This document shows, in pieces, positions 51,951 through 59,676 of a stretch of 64,000 nucleotides of DNA (positions within the stretch are counted from its first letter, which is position 1; each line of letters begins with the position of its first letter). This stretch comes from Holdemania massiliensis (GTDB lineage Bacteria > Bacillota_I > Bacilli_A > Erysipelotrichales > Erysipelotrichaceae): positions 1,984,001 to 2,048,000 of the forward strand of contig NZ_JAKNTK010000001.1 in NCBI RefSeq assembly GCF_022440805.1, given 5' to 3'. The position numbers and the translations under genes are program-made. A model generated the notes under the pieces. That model did no database searches. It had not been told where the DNA came from and saw nothing but the letters and a program-made list of their open reading frames with translations.

Positions 51951-51954
51951 GTTG

Positions 51955-53022
51955 ATGAAAGACTTGTTTCAGCGTGTGAACTGGAAACGCTGGCTGCAGT
52001 GTCTGGGCTGTCTGTTGATCACGATGATCCTGCTTCGGATGCTGGGCTGGGACAGCGTGCTGATGGCCGTTCTGCACGCATTGTCGCCGCTGGTGTTTTC
52101 GTGTCTGATCGTCTTTTTGTTTGAGCCGTTTGTCGAGAAGCTGCCGTTTCCCCGAGGGATCAGCTGTTCGCTGGTCTATTTTGGATTCCTCGGTTTGTTG
52201 GTGCTGGGCATCGGCATGATGGTGCCGCTTGTAATGGAGCAGGGCACGCAGCTGTTGAATGAAGCCGGACGGCTGCGCTCGCAGCTGGCCGCGACTGAAT
52301 TTTTCAACTGGGCTGGGCAGCTGGACTGGCATGGAGTATTCGCCGCTGGTTATGAAGCAGCGATGAGCGCAACCCGCAGCGCCGTCGACCGGCTGTCGTT
52401 TTTCGGCGTCGGCTTTTTAGGCGCCTATTTCATCGCGCTGGATATGGAGGCCTTTGCCCGGATCCTGAAAAAACGGCTGCCGTCTTATCAGCACTGGCTG
52501 CTTTTTTACAAGACCAGCTCCCGTGTCGTCTATCATTATCTGCGCGGCTTGGCGCTGGATCTGTTGTTTCTGATGGTCAGCGTTTCGGTGCTGCTGCTGA
52601 TCTTCAAGGTGCCCAATGCCGTGTTCTATGCGATCATGCTGGCGCTGCTGAATCTGATTCCCTATCTGGGCGCAACAGTCGGCCAGATCATCATTCTGCT
52701 CGCTCAGTATTTCGCGACAGGTCAGATCCCGTGGATGCTGGGGATTCTGTTATGGCTGATCCAACAGATCGAAGCGAACTGGGTTCAGCCGCTGATCTTT
52801 AAAAAGGTCATGAACCTGCGGCCGATTTATACGCTGATCGCGCTGTTGGCAGGCGGCTGTTTTTTCGGCATGATCGGGATTATTCTGGCACCGATTCTGG
52901 CGGCGATCGTGCAGCTGGCTTACCGCAGTTATCTTTTCGCAAAATGCACGGAAACAGTTGGCACTTGGGAAAGTGTGTGGTATAATTTCGATAGTTTTGA
53001 AAACGATGACGAAGAAGAGTAA
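51955..53022 (+). CDS. AI-2E family transporter
   Basis: A 355-residue membrane protein with about eight helices. LNLIPYLGATVGQIII and a later IEANWVQPLIFKKVMNL and GMIGIILAPILAAI are signatures of the AI-2E (PerM/YdiK) exporter family, whose substrates vary. ATG 51955 has no good ribosome site; the TTG at 51949 is alternative. The promoter of alaS lies inside its last codons. Confidence 0.85.
   Translation: MKDLFQRVNWKRWLQCLGCLLITMILLRMLGWDSVLMAVLHALSPLVFSCLIVFLFEPFVEKLPFPRGISCSLVYFGFLGLLVLGIGMMVPLVMEQGTQLLNEAGRLRSQLAATEFFNWAGQLDWHGVFAAGYEAAMSATRSAVDRLSFFGVGFLGAYFIALDMEAFARILKKRLPSYQHWLLFYKTSSRVVYHYLRGLALDLLFLMVSVSVLLLIFKVPNAVFYAIMLALLNLIPYLGATVGQIIILLAQYFATGQIPWMLGILLWLIQQIEANWVQPLIFKKVMNLRPIYTLIALLAGGCFFGMIGIILAPILAAIVQLAYRSYLFAKCTETVGTWESVWYNFDSFENDDEEE
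52958..52986 (+). promoter_or_regulatory. Promoter of alaS inside the AI-2E gene
   Basis: TTGGCA at 52958, 17-base spacer, TATAAT at 52981, about 45 bases before the T-box stem I. Confidence 0.75.
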
Positions 53023-53034
53023 ATCAGACAGCTC

Positions 53035-53222
53035 CATTGCAGAGAGAAAACGGCGGTGCAAGTTTTCATGGAAACTGATTGAAGCCGCTTCCGAGTTTGC
53101 CCAAAGCAACGTGTGCTCTGCGTTAAAGAGAAATGAGGGCATTTCTTTGAACAAAGAAATGAATCAGGATGGTACCGCGTGAATTAAGCGTTCCTGGAGT
53201 TTCAGGGCGCTTTTTATTTTGG
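53035..53222 (+). promoter_or_regulatory. T-box leader of alaS
   Basis: Stem I with AGAGAG and GGCGGTGCAA features, the conserved T-box TGGTACCGCG (53170-53179) and a terminator stem GCGTTCCTG/CAGGGCGC (53188-53210) followed by TTTTTATTTT. A likely specifier is a GCN codon near 53110-53120; I could not fix it. Confidence 0.9.
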
Positions 53223-53258
53223 CAAACGTGTCAAACAAGCAGAAAGGAAGAAACAAAC

Positions 53259-55880
53259 ATGAAAGAGTTAACAGGCAATCAGGTACGCCAGATGTTTCTG
53301 GACTACTTCCAATCCAAAGGCCATATGATCGAACCGGGAGCTTCACTGATCCCGCATAATGATCCGACGTTGTTGTGGATCAATGCCGGCGTCGCCGCGC
53401 TGAAAAAATATTTTGACGGCAGCGAGAAGCCGGCCTGCAACCGGATCGCCAACGCCCAGAAATCAATCCGCACCAACGATATTGAAAACGTCGGCAAAAC
53501 CGCCCGGCATCATACCTTCTTTGAGATGCTCGGAAACTTTTCAATCGGCGATTACTTCAAGGAAGAAGCGATTCCGTTTGCGTGGGAATTTTTAACTTCC
53601 CCGGACTGGATCGGTTTTGACAAAGACAAACTGTACGTGACCGTCTATCCGGATGATGAGGATGCTTACCGGATCTGGACCGAGGTCTGCGGAGTCGATC
53701 CGAGTCATATCTTAAAAACTTATGATAACTTCTGGGAGATCGGTGAAGGGCCGGGCGGACCGGACAGCGAAATCTTCTATGACCGGGGCGAAAAATATGA
53801 TCCGGAAGGCTTAGGCGAAAAGCTGTTCTTTGAAGAAATGGAAAATGACCGCTACATCGAAGTCTGGAACGTCGTGTTCAGTCAGTTTGACTGCCGTCCA
53901 GGCACTGACCGCAAGCTGTATAAGGAACTGCCGCATAAGAATATTGATACCGGGATGGGACTAGAACGTTTGGTTTCGATCATCCAGGAAGGGGAAACCA
54001 ACTTTGATACCGATCTGTTTCTGCCGATCATCCGTGCGGCGGAAAAGCTTGCCCAACATCCGTATGAAGGGGAATATAAAATGGCGTACCGCGTCATCGC
54101 CGATCATATCCGAACGGTGACTTTCGCATTGAGCGATGGGGCGATGTTCTCCAACGAAGGCCGCGGGTATGTCCTGCGCCGGGTCCTGCGCCGGGCGGTG
54201 CGCTATGGCATCAAGCTGGGCATCAGCGGAGCCTTTATGTATAAGCTGGTCGATGTCGTAGCTGCCAACATGCAGGATTTCTATCCGTATCTGCTGGAAA
54301 AAACCGAATTTGTCGCCAAGCTGGTCAAGAATGAAGAAGAAGCGTTCCATTCGACGCTGGCCAACGGCGAGAAGCTGCTCAATGAAGAATTAGCCAAAGC
54401 CCAGAATAGTAAAACACTGAGCGGCGAAGTGGTCTTCAAGCTGTATGATACCTATGGCTTCCCATTAGAGCTGACCAAGGAAATTGCCGGCGAGCGCGGT
54501 TATACGATTGATGAGGAAGGCTTCGAGGCACAGATGGCCAAGCAGCGGGAACGAGCCAGAGCAGCGCGTGAGGATGCTCAGTCGATGGCCAGTCAGTCCG
54601 CGGATCTGATGGATTTCACCGCTCCGTTTGAATTTACCGGTTATGAAACGATGTGCGATACCGGAACCATCACCGGCTTGTTTAAAAACGGCGAGCGCGT
54701 TTCAATGCTGGAGGAGGAAGGGGAAGTGATCCTGGATCGTTCCTGCTTCTATGCTGAAAGCGGCGGACAGGTTGCCGACGGCGGTGTGATGCGCTGTGCG
54801 GAAGCGGAGTGTGTCGTCTTAGACGTCAAGAAAGCACCGCATAAACAGTTCATGCATCATGTTCAGGTGAAAGACGGCGTGCTGAAAGAAGGCATGACGC
54901 TGCAGCTGCAGGTGGATGCAGAACGCCGGCTGCGCACGATGGCCAATCATTCCTGCGTCCATCTGATGCAGAGCGCTTTGAAGAAAGTCGTCGGCGAGCA
55001 CATCGCTCAGGCGGGCTCTTACGTCTGTGAAGATTATGCCCGGTTTGACTTCACGCATTTTGAAAAAGTCAGCGACAAGCAGCTGAAAGAAGTCGAAGCG
55101 CTGGTCAATGAATTCGTGATGGCGAAATATCCGGTTTGCACTGAGGTGATGGCGGTTGAGGAAGCCAAGCATTCCGGTGCGATCGCGCTGTTTGATGAGA
55201 AATACGGCGATGAGGTCCGCGTCGTTTCGATGGGCAGCGTGTCCAAGGAGCTGTGCGCCGGCACGCATGTCCATAACACTCAGGACATCGGCGTGTTCAA
55301 GATTATCAGTGAGGAAAGCATCGGCTCCGGAATCCGCCGGATCACGGCCAAGACTGGTTACGCGGCTTATCAGGAATTCGTCAGCGAGCAGGACGTGTTA
55401 AAAAACATCGCTGCACAGCTGAAGATGAACAGCTTAAACGGCGTCAGTGAGAAGGTCGCTGGCGTATTGGAAGAAAACAGCACGCTGAATAAAGAAATCG
55501 GACAGCTGAATCAGAAAATGATGGTGCTGAAGGCTGACGATCTGGTCAGTCATGCCGAAGAAGTCAACGGTCTGAAACTCATTCTGGAAAAGGTTTCTGG
55601 ACTCGATGGCCAGGCCATGAAGAACCTGGCGGAGACGCTTCGCAATAAGTGTGAAAAATCTTTCATCTTCTTGGCGAACCCGGGTGAGGGCAAGGTAACC
55701 TATGTCTGCGCCTGCAGCAAGGAAGCGATCGCTAAGGGCATAAAAGCCGGTGATTTCGTTAAATTGGCGGCCCAGATGAGTCAGGGCAACGGCGGCGGCC
55801 GGCCGGATATGGCACAGTCCGGCGGCAAAGATGCTTCAAAAGTAGATGAAGTCTTTACCTTGATTCGTTCAAAACTTTGA
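53259..55880 (+). CDS. alaS: Alanyl-tRNA synthetase
   Basis: An 873-residue class II synthetase. ARHHTFFEMLGNFSIGDYF is motif 2, the editing domain carries CxxxH as SCVH and CAGTHVHNTQDIG, and the C-terminal NGGGRPDMAQSGGK is conserved. ATG 53259 follows AGAAAGGAAG; the frame upstream only reads the T-box. Expression depends on alanine through that leader. Confidence 0.96.
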   Translation: MKELTGNQVRQMFLDYFQSKGHMIEPGASLIPHNDPTLLWINAGVAALKKYFDGSEKPACNRIANAQKSIRTNDIENVGKTARHHTFFEMLGNFSIGDYFKEEAIPFAWEFLTSPDWIGFDKDKLYVTVYPDDEDAYRIWTEVCGVDPSHILKTYDNFWEIGEGPGGPDSEIFYDRGEKYDPEGLGEKLFFEEMENDRYIEVWNVVFSQFDCRPGTDRKLYKELPHKNIDTGMGLERLVSIIQEGETNFDTDLFLPIIRAAEKLAQHPYEGEYKMAYRVIADHIRTVTFALSDGAMFSNEGRGYVLRRVLRRAVRYGIKLGISGAFMYKLVDVVAANMQDFYPYLLEKTEFVAKLVKNEEEAFHSTLANGEKLLNEELAKAQNSKTLSGEVVFKLYDTYGFPLELTKEIAGERGYTIDEEGFEAQMAKQRERARAAREDAQSMASQSADLMDFTAPFEFTGYETMCDTGTITGLFKNGERVSMLEEEGEVILDRSCFYAESGGQVADGGVMRCAEAECVVLDVKKAPHKQFMHHVQVKDGVLKEGMTLQLQVDAERRLRTMANHSCVHLMQSALKKVVGEHIAQAGSYVCEDYARFDFTHFEKVSDKQLKEVEALVNEFVMAKYPVCTEVMAVEEAKHSGAIALFDEKYGDEVRVVSMGSVSKELCAGTHVHNTQDIGVFKIISEESIGSGIRRITAKTGYAAYQEFVSEQDVLKNIAAQLKMNSLNGVSEKVAGVLEENSTLNKEIGQLNQKMMVLKADDLVSHAEEVNGLKLILEKVSGLDGQAMKNLAETLRNKCEKSFIFLANPGEGKVTYVCACSKEAIAKGIKAGDFVKLAAQMSQGNGGGRPDMAQSGGKDASKVDEVFTLIRSKL

Positions 55881-55936
55881 AAATCCCTTTCCAATTTCCG
55901 CAGTTTACGCTAAAATAAATTCAAGGAGGGATATCC

Positions 55937-56194
55937 ATGTCAAAACAAATTACCGAAACGATGTCTTTTAAATCAGAGGAGATCCGCAGAGACAACATCA
56001 AGCAGGTGCTCCGGCTGACCAAAGAAGCGCTCGAAGAACGAGGCTACAATGCCGTTAACCAGCTGGCAGGGTATCTGATTTCCAACGATCCCGCCTATAT
56101 TTCCTCGCATCACAACGCCCGCAGCATTATTCAGTCAGTGGAGCGCTACGAGATTATTGAGGAACTGGTTCGTTCCTATCTGGAAGAAAAGTAA
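55937..56194 (+). CDS. IreB-family regulatory protein (UPF0297)
   Basis: An 85-residue protein. ETMSFKSEEIRRDNIKQVL, RGYNAVNQLAGYLISNDPAYISSH and the RxIIxxxERYEIIEELV end are diagnostic of the YrzL/IreB family. In Enterococcus it is a substrate of kinase IreK and lowers cephalosporin tolerance. AAGGAGG precedes the ATG. It is followed by ruvX and a DUF1292 gene, the conserved trio in Firmicutes. Confidence 0.94.
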   Translation: MSKQITETMSFKSEEIRRDNIKQVLRLTKEALEERGYNAVNQLAGYLISNDPAYISSHHNARSIIQSVERYEIIEELVRSYLEEK

Positions 56195-56613
56195 TGGAAC
56201 GGATTATGGGCTTGGATCTGGGCAGCCGGACCCTGGGGATCGCCGTTTCCGATCCTTTGGGCATGATTGCCCGAACCGTGGAAACGTTCCGGTTTGACCC
56301 GGATGATTATGACGCCGCCTGCAGCCGGGCTGTGCAGCTCGCGAAGGAATTGGGCGCCGTAAAATTTGTACTGGGCTTACCGAAGCATATGAATGGCGAC
56401 GTCGGCATTCGGGGACAGATCTCGCTGGATTTTAAAGCGAAATTGGAAGCCGAGAGCGGACTGCCGGTGATTCTGCAGGATGAACGGCTGACGACCGCGG
56501 CAGCGGAGCGAATTTTAATTTCGGCGGATGTTTCCCGCAAAAAGCGCAAAGCGGTGATCGATCAGATGGCGGCAGTACAGATTCTGCAAAGTTATTTAGA
56601 TCAGAAACGCTAA
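56194..56613 (+). CDS. ruvX: Putative pre-16S rRNA nuclease / Holliday junction resolvase YqgF
   Basis: A 139-residue RNase-H-fold protein. MGLDLGSRTLGIAVSDPLG at the N terminus and LQDERLTTAAAE carry the conserved Asp and Glu. YqgF trims the 5' end of 16S rRNA in Escherichia and was earlier described as a junction resolvase. Its first base is the last base of the previous stop codon. Confidence 0.94.
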   Translation: MERIMGLDLGSRTLGIAVSDPLGMIARTVETFRFDPDDYDAACSRAVQLAKELGAVKFVLGLPKHMNGDVGIRGQISLDFKAKLEAESGLPVILQDERLTTAAAERILISADVSRKKRKAVIDQMAAVQILQSYLDQKR

Positions 56614-56637
56614 GAGTGCAGCAATGCACTCTTTCAT
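56612..56637 (+). terminator. Weak terminator after ruvX
   Basis: AAGAGTGCA/TGCACTCTT with a GCAA loop, but the T run is broken (CTTTCATTT). It may act partially. Confidence 0.5.
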
Positions 56638-56664
56638 TTGAATCGCAAAAAGGAGGAAAAAGCG

Positions 56665-56931
56665 ATGTTGGAGTCAAATAAAATTTTAATTACGGAAGAA
56701 GACGGTACGGAAACCGAAATGGAGATTCTGTTCACCTTTGACGATGATGCACGCGGCAAGAGCTATGTGCTGTTTACCGATCCGAAGGATGAAGAGGGCG
56801 AAGTTTTTGCCTGCAGCTATAATGAAGAAGGCGAGATGGAGCCGGTTGAGGATCCGGATGAGTGGAGCATGATTGAAGAAGTCTTCGGGGCTTTTGTCGA
56901 GGAATTAGACGATGCCGAAGTCGAAGAATAA
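56665..56931 (+). CDS. DUF1292 protein (YrzB-like)
   Basis: An 88-residue, very acidic protein. ITEEDGTETEMEILFTFD and YVLFTDPKDEEGEVFACSY are typical of DUF1292. Function unknown, regularly found behind ireB and ruvX. ATG 56665 follows AGGAGG; a longer frame opens from TTG 56638. Overlaps mltG by 20 bases. Confidence 0.9.
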   Translation: MLESNKILITEEDGTETEMEILFTFDDDARGKSYVLFTDPKDEEGEVFACSYNEEGEMEPVEDPDEWSMIEEVFGAFVEELDDAEVEE

Positions 56932-57994
56932 GCGCCGCAGAAAAAATACCGGCCTGATCACGGCCGTGATCATTTTGGTTTTGGGTGCTGCTTTGGTTTT
57001 GGGCGGAATTCTTTTTTACAACGGCCAGCTCAAGCCGGCGTCATCCCAAAGTGAACAGATCACCTTTACGGTCAATCAGGGTGAATCGCTGAACCGGGTG
57101 ATGGACAAGCTGGAAGCACAGGGGATTATCCGCAGCGGCTGGGCAGCGAAAATCAGTGTCAAGATGGCAAAGCTGACCAACATTAAAGCGGGTACCTACA
57201 TCCTGGATTCCAGTTGGGAGGTCAGGGAAATCTTTGAAGTGCTCAATGATTCTCATGGAGCCGTGGTCAATGATACGCGTTTAACGTTTATCGAAGGCGA
57301 CTGGGCGAAGCATATTGCCGAAAAAATCGGAGAAACGACGCAGTGCAGCAAGGATGAAATGTTAGCATTGTGGAATGATGAAGCTTATGTCCGCTCGCTT
57401 ATGAGCGATTATCCGTTTTTAACGGAAGAAATTTTCAACAGCAGCAGCCGGATCCTTTTGGAAGGCTATTTGTTCCCGGAAACCTACAACTTCTTTGTCG
57501 ATGCCGATGCCGATCAGATCACGCGGAAGATTCTGGATCAGACGCTGAAGGTTTACAATGACTTCGCGGATCAGTTTGCGCAGTCAGAGCTGAGTATTCA
57601 TCAGTTGTTTACGCTGGCTTCAATCGTGCAGTATGAAGCGGCCAAGCCGAGTGATATGCAGCTTGTCGCCGGCGTATTCTACAATCGTCTGCATGCCGGC
57701 ATGAAGCTGCAGTCCAGCGTCACGGTGTGCTATGCGATTGACAAGGAAAAAGACGACGACTGGATGGCGTGCGAGGTGAATCCGGACTTTGATTCGCCTT
57801 ACAATACCTATCGGGTTGAGGGTCTGCCGCCGGGGCCGATTCTGAATCCGGGACGGGATGCGATTGCGGCGGTGCTGCAGCCGCAGGCAAGCGATTATCT
57901 GTATTTTATGGCGGATGTCAAGGGGGATGGAACGGTCTATTATGCCAAAACCTATGCCGAGCATCAGGCCAATGTCCGCAAGTATCTGAAATAA
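56912..57994 (+). CDS. mltG: Endolytic murein transglycosylase MltG
   Basis: A 360-residue membrane-anchored enzyme that cuts growing peptidoglycan strands. A basic N-terminal cytoplasmic stretch (PKSKNKRRRK) is followed by one membrane helix (about residues 15-35), a LysM-like domain, and the YceG catalytic part: LLEGYLFPETYNF with its Glu, ASIVQYEA, and PYNTYRVEGLPPGPI. The ATG at 56912 lies in the end of the DUF1292 gene. Confidence 0.93.
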   Translation: MPKSKNKRRRKNTGLITAVIILVLGAALVLGGILFYNGQLKPASSQSEQITFTVNQGESLNRVMDKLEAQGIIRSGWAAKISVKMAKLTNIKAGTYILDSSWEVREIFEVLNDSHGAVVNDTRLTFIEGDWAKHIAEKIGETTQCSKDEMLALWNDEAYVRSLMSDYPFLTEEIFNSSSRILLEGYLFPETYNFFVDADADQITRKILDQTLKVYNDFADQFAQSELSIHQLFTLASIVQYEAAKPSDMQLVAGVFYNRLHAGMKLQSSVTVCYAIDKEKDDDWMACEVNPDFDSPYNTYRVEGLPPGPILNPGRDAIAAVLQPQASDYLYFMADVKGDGTVYYAKTYAEHQANVRKYLK

Positions 57995-58024
57995 GCAAGC
58001 AGTTTTCATGAGAGGTGAGTTGAA

Positions 58025-58654
58025 ATGAAGCCGTTATTAATCGGGATCGCCGGCGGCAGCGCATCCGGGAAAACAACGATTGCCCAGTGCTTAAAGGAAG
58101 AATTTGAGCAGACGCGCTCGGTCGTGATCATCCGGGAGGATGATTATTACAAAGATCAGTCGGAGAAGACGATGGCGGAGCGGGTGAAGACCAATTACGA
58201 TCATCCGTTTGCCTTTGATCATGCGCTGATGATTGAACAGATCGATGCGCTGTTAGCGGGACAGGCGATTGAAAAACCGGTTTATGACTTCGTTCAGCAT
58301 ACCCGCAGTACGCTTACAGAAGTCGTTGAGCCGTGTGACGTCGTAGTTCTGGAAGGCCTGTTTGTTCTGGAGGAGCCGGAGCTGCGCAAACGGCTGAACA
58401 TTAAGGTTTATGTCGATACCGACGCTGATATTCGTTTTATCCGCCGGCTGATGCGCGATGTTGAAGAGCGCGGCCGGACGCTGCAGTCGGTGGTCAATCA
58501 GTATACGGAAACGGTGCGGGTGATGCACGAGCAGTTCATTGAACCCTCTAAACGGTATGCCGATGTGATCATCCCTGAGGGCGGAAGCAACGTCGTTGCG
58601 ATTGATCTGCTGAAGACAAAAATCAGTAGCATCATCAGTCCAAATATGCTATAA
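58025..58654 (+). CDS. udk: Uridine kinase
   Basis: A 209-residue pyrimidine salvage kinase. GIAGGSASGKTTIAQCL is the P-loop, with NYDHPFAFD and VVLEGLFVLEEPELR following. It phosphorylates uridine and cytidine. AGAGGTGAG precedes the ATG. Its last codons contain a TATAAT that may serve greA. Confidence 0.94.
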   Translation: MKPLLIGIAGGSASGKTTIAQCLKEEFEQTRSVVIIREDDYYKDQSEKTMAERVKTNYDHPFAFDHALMIEQIDALLAGQAIEKPVYDFVQHTRSTLTEVVEPCDVVVLEGLFVLEEPELRKRLNIKVYVDTDADIRFIRRLMRDVEERGRTLQSVVNQYTETVRVMHEQFIEPSKRYADVIIPEGGSNVVAIDLLKTKISSIISPNML

Positions 58655-58655
58655 T
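58650..58655 (+). promoter_or_regulatory. Likely -10 of greA
   Basis: TATAAT overlapping the udk stop. The -35 is weak. Confidence 0.4.
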
Positions 58656-58681
58656 AGCCAAGCTAAGGAGTGAGAGTACCA

Positions 58682-59152
58682 ATGGCAGATGAGAAAATTT
58701 ATGTAACTCAAGAAGGTCTTGAAGAATTAAAAAAGGAACAGGAAAACCTGATCCATGTTGTTCGTCAGGAAGTCATTGAAGATCTGAAAGCTGCCCGTGC
58801 GCAGGGTGACTTGTCAGAAAATGCTGATTATGATGCAGCGCGGGATCGCCAGGCCCAGGTCGAAGCACGGATCCGCGAGCTTGAAATCATGCTCAACAAC
58901 ATCGAGATTATCGATGATAAGCAGGGTTCAGTCCGGGTGGCCAAGATTGGTTCAACCGTTAAGATTGAAGAGCTGGATACGCATCAGATCGACGAGTTTA
59001 CGATCGTAGGATCGGTTGAAGCGGATCCGCTGAACGGAAAGCTTTCCAATGTGACGCCGTTAGCGGAAGCTATTCTGGAACACAAGGTGGGTCAGACAGT
59101 GGAAGTTCTGGTTGATGAACCTTATCAGGTAAAGATTTTAGAAATTCGGTAA
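58682..59152 (+). CDS. greA: Transcription elongation factor GreA
   Basis: A 156-residue cleavage factor that rescues stalled RNA polymerase. The N-terminal coiled coil (YVTQEGLEELKKEQENL, ending at GDLSENADYDAARDRQ with its acidic tip) and the C-terminal FKBP-like domain (GSTVKIEEL, LAEAILEHKVGQTVEV) are complete. ATG 58682 is preferred to a GTG at 58670 that overlaps AAGGAG. Confidence 0.95.
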   Translation: MADEKIYVTQEGLEELKKEQENLIHVVRQEVIEDLKAARAQGDLSENADYDAARDRQAQVEARIRELEIMLNNIEIIDDKQGSVRVAKIGSTVKIEELDTHQIDEFTIVGSVEADPLNGKLSNVTPLAEAILEHKVGQTVEVLVDEPYQVKILEIR

Positions 59153-59202
59153 AAAAAACAGGAATTTTGACAATTTGCGCAATAGAATAAGCGGGTGATC
59201 TT
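59153..59202 (+). promoter_or_regulatory. Upstream region of comEA with possible ComK box
   Basis: Directly after greA, a run AAACAGGAATTTT (59155-59167) fits A4-N5-T4 with one mismatch and shares AAACAGG-nn-TTTT with the run before the ComK-like gene. TAGAAT at 59183-59188 may be a -10 with a poor -35, as expected for an activated promoter. Confidence 0.3.
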
Positions 59203-59676
59203 ATGAAAAAAGGGTTCCTGCTTATTTTTTGTTTTGTTTTTCTGCTTCTGCCGGTGATTCCGCAGCGGGTTGTCGATCTGGAAACAATGCGGGGTCAGCC
59301 GATTACTGTGACGATTGAAGGCGCCGTACTTCAGCCGCAGACGCTGACCTGTGCCCCCTACACACAGCTGGGCGAGGTGCTTGCCCAGGTGGAGCTGGCT
59401 GAGGATGCGGATCTCACGCCGTTTTCCATGACGATGACGCTCAAGGACAACGATGTGATTCGGATTCCGCAGCTTCAGTCCACACCGCGGATATCCATTA
59501 ACACCGCCACGCTGGAGCAGCTCATGCAGCTGCCGGGAATTGGTCAGGCAACGGCTCAGAAAATTGTTGACTATCGGGCGGAACACGGTCTGTTTCAGCA
59601 GCTGGAAGATCTGATGCAGGTTCCGGGCATCAAGCAGAAGAAATGGGATGCACTCAAGGATTTCATCTGCCTATGA
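59203..59676 (+). CDS. comEA: Competence DNA receptor ComEA
   Basis: A 157-residue protein that binds DNA at the cell surface during transformation. It has an N-terminal membrane anchor (residues 3-20), a SLBB-like middle part (VTIEGAVLQPQTLTC) and a C-terminal pair of helix-hairpin-helix motifs: ISINTATLEQLMQLPGIGQATAQKI and LMQVPGIKQKKWDALK. The order matches ComEA. It overlaps comEC by four bases. Confidence 0.9.
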   Translation: MKKGFLLIFCFVFLLLPVIPQRVVDLETMRGQPITVTIEGAVLQPQTLTCAPYTQLGEVLAQVELAEDADLTPFSMTMTLKDNDVIRIPQLQSTPRISINTATLEQLMQLPGIGQATAQKIVDYRAEHGLFQQLEDLMQVPGIKQKKWDALKDFICL

